Source: an uncultured Desulfobulbaceae bacterium
GTDB lineage: Bacteria > Desulfobacterota > Desulfobulbia > Desulfobulbales > BM004
NCBI GenBank assembly: GCA_947258675.1
Contig: CAMYJP010000019.1
Location: forward strand, 1 to 19,325
Length of the DNA: 19,325 nt
Direction: 5' to 3'
The notes under the pieces were generated by a model that saw nothing but the letters and a program-made list of their open reading frames with translations, had not been told where the DNA came from and did not search any database. Every line of letters begins with the position of its first letter. Position 1 is the first letter of the stretch. Positions 12,953 through 19,325 of the stretch are shown here, piece by piece. The position numbers and the translations under genes were made by a program.

Positions 12953-14260
12953 TTATTGTTGTTTGGCTTTTTGTGGTTTTTTCTGAGATCGTTTGAATAC
13001 CTGAATTGCACAATAGGACCCGCACATACTGCAAGTTGGCCCTTTATCAGAGCCGCCATCATGCCGGAAGCGCATGGCCTTGTCCGGATCTAGAGACAGC
13101 TCAATCTGTCCTTTCCAGTCAAGGTTGTTTCTTCGTTTTGCCATGGCAATGTCCCTATCTATAGCACCGGGAAGCCCCTTGGCAATGTCAGCAGCGTGGG
13201 CAGCAATTTTTGAGGCAATTACCCCTTCTTTAACATCTTCAGTATCTGGCAGCTTAAGATGCTCGGCAGGGGTCACGTAACAGAGATAGTCTGCCCCGGC
13301 AGCTCCGGCTATAGCGCCGCCGATAGCGCCGGTTATATGATCGTACCCAGGGGCAATATCTGTAACTAATGGTCCGAGCACATAAAATGGCGCACCTTTA
13401 CACAACTGCTTTTGCAGCAAAACATTGGCAGTGATCTGATTCATGGGCATGTGACCGGGACCTTCAATTATTACCTGCACACCAGCATCCCAGGCACGTT
13501 CAGTTAACTCGCCTAGTAAGACAAGCTCCTGAATTTGATTCCTGTCCGTTGCATCGGCCAGACATCCGGGCCTGATTCCGTCACCAAGACTTAATGTAAC
13601 TTCATGTTCCTTAAGAATGGCCAATAAGTCATCAAAATTTTCATAAAGAGGATTTTCTTTATTGTTATGACTCATCCATTCCAGAATAAATGAACCTCCA
13701 CGGCTTACGACGCCGATGAGTCTTGGTTGATTATTCAGTCTTTCTACAACACTTTTCGTAATACCGCAGTGAACTGTCATAAAATCAACCCCATCTATGG
13801 CTTGTTTTTCTATGGTTTTGAAAATATGGTCTGCGGTAAAATCTACAATGCCCTTTTTCTGTTGCTCTACAGTTTCGGCCACTGCCTGATAGATGGGCAC
13901 TGTACCCAGGGGTACGGCACAGTTACTAAGAATATCTCGACGGATAGAATCAAGGTCTCCCCCCATACTCAGGTCCATTACCGTATCGGCTCCCGCTTTA
14001 ACGGCAACACAGAGCTTTTGCAGTTCGCTTTCAATTTCCGGAAAATCTTTGGATGAACCAATATTAGCATTTATTTTAGTTGATACTCCTTTGCCGATAG
14101 CAATAATCTTATCAAACGTATGATTATTATTTTTGGTGATGGCAATAACCCCCCTTGCTACTCCCTCCATAAGTGCCTCAGGGGTAATGTTTTCATGTTT
14201 GGCACATGTCTCAAAAAGTGGGGTTAGTTTGTTATTGATTGCATCTTCGCGTATGCTCAT
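12953..14260 (-). CDS. thiC: Phosphomethylpyrimidine synthase (short form)
   Basis: 435 residues, the short form lacking the long N-terminal extension of the ~600-residue proteobacterial enzyme. ThiC is a radical-SAM-type enzyme that rearranges 5-aminoimidazole ribotide into hydroxymethylpyrimidine phosphate for thiamine. The conserved D-L-S-M-G-G-D-L-D (96-104), M-T-V-H-C-G (161-166), G-P-G-H-M-P-M-N (267-274, with metal-binding H270) and Y-V-T-P-A-E-H-L (328-335) are present. The cluster-binding cysteines are C410, C413 and C417, i.e. C-x2-C-x3-C. GGAG lies 7 nt before ATG 14260. No other thiamine gene is adjacent, and no TPP riboswitch (thi box) is visible upstream on the coding strand. 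Confidence 0.97.
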   Translation of the reverse strand: MSIREDAINNKLTPLFETCAKHENITPEALMEGVARGVIAITKNNNHTFDKIIAIGKGVSTKINANIGSSKDFPEIESELQKLCVAVKAGADTVMDLSMGGDLDSIRRDILSNCAVPLGTVPIYQAVAETVEQQKKGIVDFTADHIFKTIEKQAIDGVDFMTVHCGITKSVVERLNNQPRLIGVVSRGGSFILEWMSHNNKENPLYENFDDLLAILKEHEVTLSLGDGIRPGCLADATDRNQIQELVLLGELTERAWDAGVQVIIEGPGHMPMNQITANVLLQKQLCKGAPFYVLGPLVTDIAPGYDHITGAIGGAIAGAAGADYLCYVTPAEHLKLPDTEDVKEGVIASKIAAHAADIAKGLPGAIDRDIAMAKRRNNLDWKGQIELSLDPDKAMRFRHDGGSDKGPTCSMCGSYCAIQVFKRSQKKPQKAKQQ

Positions 14261-14658
14261 TCATTTTCTCCGGCTCATATCATTTTTTTTAAATCTAACA
14301 ATTGGAGGATTGAAACATTCATTCTTCTGGTGATAATTTCAGAATTTCTGAAGTTTAATTATCAAATTACGATTTGTTCTGGTGGTGGATAGCGGAATTT
14401 AGTTGGTGACTAGTTAACCAAATATTGGATTGTCTCTCCTCATTGTCTCCTTGATTGTTGACATCAGTAAACAAAAAAAGATACCAGTGGCGATATCTTA
14501 ATGTCAATGTAAAAGCGAAGTGCTGCTGGGCAAAGAAATCAACACATTGAAATCATTTGTATATTGCAGCAGAAAATGTTCTTTTAAAAAATATGGAGCT
14601 CTGTTCCTATTGAAGCAAGTGTCGAAAGATCTCGGTATTATATTTTACGGTATTCAAG
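14261..14658. other. 398-bp divergent region between thiC and the SpmAB gene
   Basis: Both flanking genes point away, so two promoters should lie here. On the plus strand a perfect -35-like TTGACA (14458-14463) is followed only by a poor -10 (TACCAG region near 14482). The dyad at 14332-14363 is listed separately. TTGGT/ACCAA arms flank 14403-14421. A plus-strand frame at 14520-14783 overlaps the start of the SpmAB gene and has no support. No TPP riboswitch was found. Confidence 0.5.
14332..14363. promoter_or_regulatory. Dyad upstream of thiC (candidate operator or RNA hairpin)
   Basis: TTCAGAA (14338-14344), one T, then TTCTGAA (14346-14352) form a perfect 15-bp odd palindrome. GATAATT (14332-14338) and AATTATC (14357-14363) extend it with a 5-nt bulge. 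It lies about 75-100 bp before thiC. A dimeric repressor site is plausible; no regulator is identified. Confidence 0.35.
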
Positions 14659-15927
14659 ATGCTAAATATAATCTGGATATTATTTTTTCTCATTGCCGCT
14701 GTAACAGCCCTGTACAAGATTATTTTCCTGGATCAGAGCGAAGTCCTGCTGGAGATAATGAATGCATTGTTTTCCATGTCTGAAACTGCTTTTGATATAT
14801 CCATCGGGCTTACAGGCATCATGGCCTTATGGCTGGGTTTGATGCGTATCGGCGAAGCTGGAGGAGCGATAGCCATAATCAGTCGCATAATTAGCCCTTT
14901 TTTGATAAGGCTCTTCCCTGAAATACCAAAAAATCATCCCGCATTCGGCTCCATGGTGATGAATCTCTCAGCTAATGTCCTGGGACTTGACAACGCGGCC
15001 ACGCCTCTTGGTCTCAAAGCTATGAAAGAGCTTCAGGATCTGAATCCTGAGAAGGACAGGGCATCCAATGCCCAGATAATGTTTTTGGTTATAAATACGT
15101 CCTCAGTTACACTGATACCCGTAACAATTTTTACCTATCTCTATCAGCTTGACTATCCCAATCCAACGGAGCTGTTTATCCCTATCTTGCTGGCTACCAG
15201 CTGTTCAAGTCTTGCGGGATTGATTGTTACCTCCTTATATCAGCGAATAAACCTTTTGCAACCTGCCATCCTTTTATTTTTAGGCGGTTTCCTGGGACTT
15301 GTTGCCCTGTTGATCACTTATCTTTTGTCGCTTGACAGAAGTGAAATGCAAGTGTTTTCCCTTCAATTCGGGAATGGCATCATTTTCTCCGTTATTATTG
15401 TCTTTATGGTATTGGCGTTATTGAAGAAGGTAAATGTCTATGAGGAATTTGTGAACGGAGCAAAAGATGGTTTTAACGTCGCTGTTTCTATTATTCCGTA
15501 TTTGGTTGCCATGCTGGTCGCCATAGGTGTCTTTCGTGCCAGTGGCGCTATGGATTTGCTGTTAGCTCTTATTGAAACGTGTGCGCGCTGGATTGCCCAT
15601 ATCATGAGTAGTTTGGGCTTAATTTCATATCAGGGTGGAAATATTGAGTTTATCGATGCATTACCAACTGGATTCATGAAGCCTTTAAGTGGCAGCGGGG
15701 CCAGAGGATTGATGATTGAAACAATTAAAACCCATGGACCCCACGCCTTAGCTTCAAAGATGTCAGCAATTATGCAAGGCAGCACCGAAACAACTTTTTA
15801 TGTGTTGGCAGTCTATTTTGGATCAGTGGGAATAAAGAAGACTCGCCATGCGGTTACCTGTGGATTAATTGCAGACGTTGCCGGTATCACCGCCGCCATC
15901 GGAATTTGTTATTTGTTTTTCGGGTAA
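14659..15927 (+). CDS. Fused SpmA-SpmB (nucleoside-recognition/Gate domain) membrane protein
   Basis: 422 residues, highly hydrophobic with many membrane helices. The N-terminal half matches SpmA, with G-L-D-N-A-A-T-P-L-G-L-K-A-M-K-E-L. The C-terminal half matches SpmB, with F-V-N-G-A-K-D-G-F followed by I-P-Y-L-V-A-M-L-V-A, then P-L-S-G-S-G-A-R-G and Q-G-S-T-E-T-T-F-Y. In Bacillus these are two proteins involved in spore core dehydration; fused versions are widespread in bacteria that do not sporulate, where the substrate is unknown and may be an ion or small molecule. ATG 14659 has only a weak ribosome-binding site. The gene is monocistronic as far as visible. Confidence 0.92.
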   Translation: MLNIIWILFFLIAAVTALYKIIFLDQSEVLLEIMNALFSMSETAFDISIGLTGIMALWLGLMRIGEAGGAIAIISRIISPFLIRLFPEIPKNHPAFGSMVMNLSANVLGLDNAATPLGLKAMKELQDLNPEKDRASNAQIMFLVINTSSVTLIPVTIFTYLYQLDYPNPTELFIPILLATSCSSLAGLIVTSLYQRINLLQPAILLFLGGFLGLVALLITYLLSLDRSEMQVFSLQFGNGIIFSVIIVFMVLALLKKVNVYEEFVNGAKDGFNVAVSIIPYLVAMLVAIGVFRASGAMDLLLALIETCARWIAHIMSSLGLISYQGGNIEFIDALPTGFMKPLSGSGARGLMIETIKTHGPHALASKMSAIMQGSTETTFYVLAVYFGSVGIKKTRHAVTCGLIADVAGITAAIGICYLFFG

Positions 15928-15968
15928 AATTATAGGTAACTTGCTTTCGCATTCTATGAGAGGTTCGC

Positions 15969-16019
15969 ATGGGTTTAAAGATGAAGAAAAGCAGATACAT
16001 TGAAGAAGAACTTGAGTAG
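15969..16019 (+). CDS. Mini-ORF with an in-frame TAG (doubtful)
   Basis: ATG 15969 has GAGAGG 5 nt upstream and encodes 16 residues (MGLKMKKSRYIEEELE) up to TAG 16017. The same frame continues as L-Y-N-L-I-D-Y-Y-R to a TGA at 16047-16049, and the whole would make one charged helix. It may be a real 16-residue peptide, a small gene broken by a stop, or chance. Confidence 0.2.
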   Translation: MGLKMKKSRYIEEELE

Positions 16020-16060
16020 CTCTACAATCTCATTGATTACTATAGATGAAGTAAATTAAC

Positions 16061-16924
16061 ATGACATGGTTCTTCCTTTCCCTGCTAACAGCCATATCAG
16101 TGGCCCTTAGAGATGTCTCTGTAAAAGCATTCACCCGAATGGGACTGCTGGAGGTGGCTGTTTTGGAGTTGTTCTGGTCTCTTCCGTTTTTGGTTTTAGG
16201 GTTATTATTGATACCAGTGCCTGAGTTGGATGCTGTATTTTGGTGGACTTTCATAATTTCTCTTCCTCTCAACATAATACCTTATTTCTTGTATCTCTAT
16301 GCGATCAAGCTATCACCGCTGACCTTAACGGTTCCATTTCTTGCTTTTACTCCGGCTTTTATGATTCTGACCGGGCTCTTAATACTGGGGGAGGCCATAA
16401 ATTTGTGGGGTGGTGTCGGGATTATTTTAATAGTCTCAGGAAGTTATGTGTTAAATATTAACACTGCCAACCAAGGTTTGCTGGGTCCTTTTACCTCTTT
16501 ATTTCGTGAAAAAGGTCCCAGGTTGATGCTCCTAGTTGCCTTTCTCTATTCCTTTGCCGCGGTAGTTGGAAAGAAAGCTATTCTGCATTCTTCGCCGTTG
16601 TTTTTCACTTTTTTTTTCTTTTTAGTTTTCAATAGTATTATCTTGGTCGGCTTGTTTCTATTTAATAAAGAGAGCAGAAGATATCTCCTGCCAAATGTGA
16701 AAAAGGGAGTATGGCTTGGCGGTTTAATGGCAGTGCATGTTGGCACGCATGGTCTGGCCATTGCAATTGCCACCGCTGTCTATATGGTTGCAGTCAAAAG
16801 AAGCAGTATTCTTTTTACCGTTCTATTGAGTCGGATATTTCTGAAAGAGGAGCAGTTTATGGCAAGAGGCTTAGGTGCCATGCTTATGTTTTCGGGAGTG
16901 CTGTTCATCACATTGCTTGGATGA
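16061..16924 (+). CDS. EamA-type drug/metabolite transporter (DMT superfamily)
   Basis: 287 residues, the usual length for a ten-helix EamA exporter made of two five-helix repeats (about 1-135 and 150-287). The first repeat ends with G-E-A-I-N-L-W-G-G-V-G-I-I-L-I-V-S-G-S-Y and the second with L-K-E-E-Q-F-M-A-R-G-L-G-A-M-L-M-F-S-G-V, both matching the helix-4/5 signature in which a conserved Glu precedes a Gly-rich helix. It sits in the inner membrane and probably exports a small metabolite; the substrate cannot be read from the sequence. The start ATG 16061 has a poor ribosome-binding site. A weak terminator follows. Confidence 0.9.
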   Translation: MTWFFLSLLTAISVALRDVSVKAFTRMGLLEVAVLELFWSLPFLVLGLLLIPVPELDAVFWWTFIISLPLNIIPYFLYLYAIKLSPLTLTVPFLAFTPAFMILTGLLILGEAINLWGGVGIILIVSGSYVLNINTANQGLLGPFTSLFREKGPRLMLLVAFLYSFAAVVGKKAILHSSPLFFTFFFFLVFNSIILVGLFLFNKESRRYLLPNVKKGVWLGGLMAVHVGTHGLAIAIATAVYMVAVKRSSILFTVLLSRIFLKEEQFMARGLGAMLMFSGVLFITLLG

Positions 16925-16930
16925 TGCGAC

Positions 16931-16955
16931 TACTACATCTGGTAGTATGTTTTCT
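16931..16955 (+). terminator. Weak intrinsic terminator after the EamA gene
   Basis: TACTAC (16931-16936) pairs with GTAGTA (16942-16947) around ATCTG, followed by TGTTTTCT. The 6-bp AT-rich stem makes it a modest terminator. It begins 6 bp after the EamA stop. Confidence 0.4.
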
Positions 16956-16956
16956 G

Positions 16957-16995
16957 TTGATACACAATTATCGATATCCTATAGTAATTTACTAT
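16957..16995 (+). promoter_or_regulatory. nrdJ promoter with palindrome over the -10 box
   Basis: TTGATA (16957-16962) and TATAGT (16980-16985) are 17 bp apart. A perfect 15-bp odd palindrome, ATAGTAATTTACTAT (16981-16995), overlaps the -10 and start region, where a repressor dimer could block transcription. It does not fit the NrdR box consensus as I know it. The leader to nrdJ is about 170 nt and shows no cobalamin-riboswitch core. Confidence 0.5.
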
Positions 16996-17160
16996 GGTGC
17001 ATATGACATATTCTGAATACCTGATAAACTGGATCTGAACCATTTTCAAGAAAAGCCGGATAGCAATACCAGCTGACAACCGTTACGTAATTAAAGAGAT
17101 TAAATGAGCTGGTTTTGCGACTTGGATTAACACGCCATAAGTGCACCCCGGAGGTATAAA

Positions 17161-19325
17161 ATGGAATTGCCTATCACTTACGAGGAAGCTGTTTCTGAAT
17201 GGCAGCGTTTTGAGGATTATCTTGTCAGGGAAAGGTATTCTTTGCGGGATCCTAAGAATGGCGAGCCTCTCGAAAAGTCGCTAAGTCAGGTGCTGGCAAG
17301 GGTTGCAAGTCAGTTCACCTATCCAGGGATTGCCAAGGCTCTACAAAAGGGGCTTTTTTTAACTGCCACTCCTTTTCTTATGAACGGTGGAAATCCTTAT
17401 ACCCGCCGTGCGGGATATTACTCATGTTATCCTCTAGGAATGGTTGATGACTCCACGGAAGCAATTTTCAACATGGAAAGAGATCTGGTAACCATTTTTC
17501 AACATTCCGGCGGTGGAGGTATAGACATTTCCAAGATCAGGCCAAAAGGATCTGTCGTCGATAATGGTCAGGGAACCGCTTCTGGGCCTGTATCTTTTGC
17601 AAAGGGATTCTCGCAGTTGTCCGCCAGAATAAGCCAGGGAGGAAAACGCCGTGGAGCTTTGATGATACAGGCTGATTGGGATATTAAAGATATAAAAGAA
17701 CTTATAACCTTTAAAGGAAAGTGTCCGGGGAAGTTCTCAGGCTGTAATGTGTCTGTTAATGTGACTGATGACCGTTTCTGGGAGAACGAAGAACTCATTC
17801 AGATGATAGCGGAAAACATCTGGAAGTCAGGGGACCCGGGACTGCTCTTTACCAGGAAAAGCCTTAAGAATACACCGGTTCCACATAAATATAATCCTGT
17901 CTTTTCCAATCCATGTGGAGAATATCTGTCCACCAAAGACACTGCGTGCAATCTGATGTCCGTATGCCTGCCAAAATGTCTGACCAAGGATTACGGAGGA
18001 TATCTGAATAATGTATACAAGGCGTCAAGGCTTGCTGCTATTGCCGGTAATGAAATTTTAGATTTGGGCGGATTTCCCCCTATTGACAGAATCAAGGAAA
18101 ATACACTGAAGTTCAGACCGATTGGTGTTGGTTTTACTGGCTTGCAACATGCCATGAACCACTTTGAAATACCCTATACAGAGGAAAAAGAAGCGCCACA
18201 GTTTGCAAAGGCGACGCAATTGGCAATTATGCTGGGCTCCATGCAAGGCAGTCTGGATTATGCAAAGTATAGGAAAGAAAAAGGTGAAATGCTTGAAGTC
18301 CGCGAGTGGGAAGAAAACTATGCCAGGAATATTCATCAGCAAGCTGTTGCCTTTGCTGATCAAGCCTTACCGCAAAGCACGACATGGAAGAAAAGGATAC
18401 AGAAAGTATTCAAAACAATTGAAAAGATCGGCGGGTTGTATAACTCCGTGACAACTTCACAAGCTCCGACAGGTTCAATATCACAACTGTTACGTGTGGC
18501 ATGTACAGGCATTGAACCATATTTTTCCCTGGTCCAGGTTCGAAAAGTTAAGGACGTAGATGAAACATGGAAAGATTTTACGCTGGTTCCTCTGGAATTC
18601 TATTCCTATGACAAGGAAAGATTGAAGTGGATAGAAAAACAGACGGCCTTTCAAATTGATCCAACCCAGCAGATCCGTATCCTTGAAGCGTGTCAAACCT
18701 TTAATCACACAGCTGTTTCCAAAACAATTAATCTGCCGGCGGCAACATCGGTTGAAGAAATTAAGGAGTTGCTCTTTGTCGCAAGGGAAAGTAATTTGAA
18801 GGGAATAACCATGTTCCGTGATTCTTCGATGACCGGAGTGTTGACCGATTCTTCGGCAACCACTGTTGGAGGATTGCGTCAATTTACTGATATTGCTGAA
18901 CGGCATGGAAGTACATTCAAATTTTCCGGACCCGCACCATTATATGTCACAGCCAACCGCGGCGACCAGGGACATGTGCGTGAAATTTTTCTCAATACCA
19001 CAAAGTCCGGGTCTACAATTCACGGGATGTGTGAAGCTCTTGGCCGGGTTATATCTGTAGCCCTGCAACATGATTATCGTTTGATAGGCAAGGTCGCTCG
19101 TACCTTGGAAGATATCTCATCTGACGGCGCATGGCAGAATATGGCCCTTGGTCGTGTATATTCAATTCCAGCGGCTTTGGCCAGGGTCTTGGAAAATTGT
19201 GCTACCAGGGCAGATGAACTAGCAGACCCGGAACCCTATGCAGAACCATCTTCTTATACATCATGTCCTATTTGCGGAAGGTTGACTATGCGTCGAAACG
19301 GAGGATGTAATAATTGCATGAGCTG
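17161..19325 (+). CDS. nrdJ: Adenosylcobalamin-dependent (class II) ribonucleotide reductase, 3' end off the window
   Basis: Frame open from ATG 17161 to the right edge (721 complete codons, no stop), preceded by GGAGGT 6 nt upstream. It reduces ribonucleotides to deoxyribonucleotides using a B12-generated thiyl radical, with or without oxygen. The active-site set is visible: C89 and C263 as the redox pair, N250-x-C252-x-E254 with C252 as radical cysteine, and the phosphate-binding P436-T-G-S-I440. No N-terminal ATP-cone is present. A TSCPD-type C-terminal domain (about 590-675, G-S-T-I-H-G-M-C-E-A-L-G-R) is followed by C702-x2-C705 and C716-x2-C719, a zinc or redox tail. No R2 subunit gene is nearby, as expected for class II. 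Only the extreme C-terminus is missing. Confidence 0.95.
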   Translation, partial: MELPITYEEAVSEWQRFEDYLVRERYSLRDPKNGEPLEKSLSQVLARVASQFTYPGIAKALQKGLFLTATPFLMNGGNPYTRRAGYYSCYPLGMVDDSTEAIFNMERDLVTIFQHSGGGGIDISKIRPKGSVVDNGQGTASGPVSFAKGFSQLSARISQGGKRRGALMIQADWDIKDIKELITFKGKCPGKFSGCNVSVNVTDDRFWENEELIQMIAENIWKSGDPGLLFTRKSLKNTPVPHKYNPVFSNPCGEYLSTKDTACNLMSVCLPKCLTKDYGGYLNNVYKASRLAAIAGNEILDLGGFPPIDRIKENTLKFRPIGVGFTGLQHAMNHFEIPYTEEKEAPQFAKATQLAIMLGSMQGSLDYAKYRKEKGEMLEVREWEENYARNIHQQAVAFADQALPQSTTWKKRIQKVFKTIEKIGGLYNSVTTSQAPTGSISQLLRVACTGIEPYFSLVQVRKVKDVDETWKDFTLVPLEFYSYDKERLKWIEKQTAFQIDPTQQIRILEACQTFNHTAVSKTINLPAATSVEEIKELLFVARESNLKGITMFRDSSMTGVLTDSSATTVGGLRQFTDIAERHGSTFKFSGPAPLYVTANRGDQGHVREIFLNTTKSGSTIHGMCEALGRVISVALQHDYRLIGKVARTLEDISSDGAWQNMALGRVYSIPAALARVLENCATRADELADPEPYAEPSSYTSCPICGRLTMRRNGGCNNCMS

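Noticed and set aside
14261..14658. TPP riboswitch upstream of thiC
   Set aside because: Neither the CTGAGA nor the ACCTGATCTGGATAATGCC-type core is present on the minus strand in this interval.
16925..17160. Cobalamin riboswitch ahead of the B12-dependent reductase
   Set aside because: The conserved GCCACTG (B12 box) core is absent and the 170-nt leader shows no matching multi-stem layout.

Overview
The window reads as chromosomal DNA from an anaerobic Desulfobacterota-type (former Deltaproteobacteria) bacterium, plausibly near Desulfobulbales. This is an inference. It rests on a small periplasmic tetraheme cytochrome, an adenosylcobalamin-dependent (class II) ribonucleotide reductase, a short-form ThiC, a fused SpmA-SpmB membrane protein, a receiver domain resembling the C-terminal receivers of deltaproteobacterial hybrid kinases, and a structured intergenic repeat. 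No rRNA, tRNA, CRISPR array, complete insertion sequence or prophage gene was found.

Region 1 (1-5.0 kb) is sparsely coding and AT-rich, and all its intact genes lie on the minus strand: a DUF3592-type membrane protein cut by the window edge, a response-regulator/adenylate cyclase fusion, a zinc-ribbon PilZ protein, an unknown one-helix membrane protein, a stand-alone cyclic-nucleotide-binding protein and a small conserved-looking protein. One cAMP-making enzyme, one probable cNMP sensor and one probable c-di-GMP sensor within 4 kb suggest a second-messenger neighbourhood. The gaps hold a probable gene remnant (about 3.2-3.4 kb) and a nested inverted-repeat element (4114-4318).

Region 2 (5.0-8.3 kb) carries a shortened orphan receiver domain, a cysteine-rich small protein, a secreted serine hydrolase of the class A beta-lactamase/DD-peptidase fold with two N-terminal repeats, a secreted tetraheme cytochrome c, and a convergent unknown membrane-anchored protein.

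Region 3 (8.6-12.6 kb) is a conserved housekeeping block, nadE-hisD-rsmG, behind a good sigma70-like promoter. nadE has no ribosome-binding site of its own; a strong one lies further upstream, in front of a possible CTG-started leader peptide whose stop overlaps the nadE start.

Region 4 (12.6-14.3 kb, minus strand) is thiC followed by a tightly linked small three-helix membrane protein whose end overlaps rsmG. No TPP riboswitch is visible upstream of thiC.

Region 5 (14.7-19.3 kb, plus strand) carries a fused SpmA-SpmB protein, an EamA/DMT exporter with a weak terminator, and nrdJ, which has a clear promoter, a palindrome over the -10 box and a strong Shine-Dalgarno. nrdJ runs off the right edge.

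Most of the window is ordinary metabolism. The parts most deserving a second look are the signalling cluster with its repeat and gene debris, the duplicated N-terminal repeats of the serine hydrolase, and several mini-ORFs placed at gene starts.
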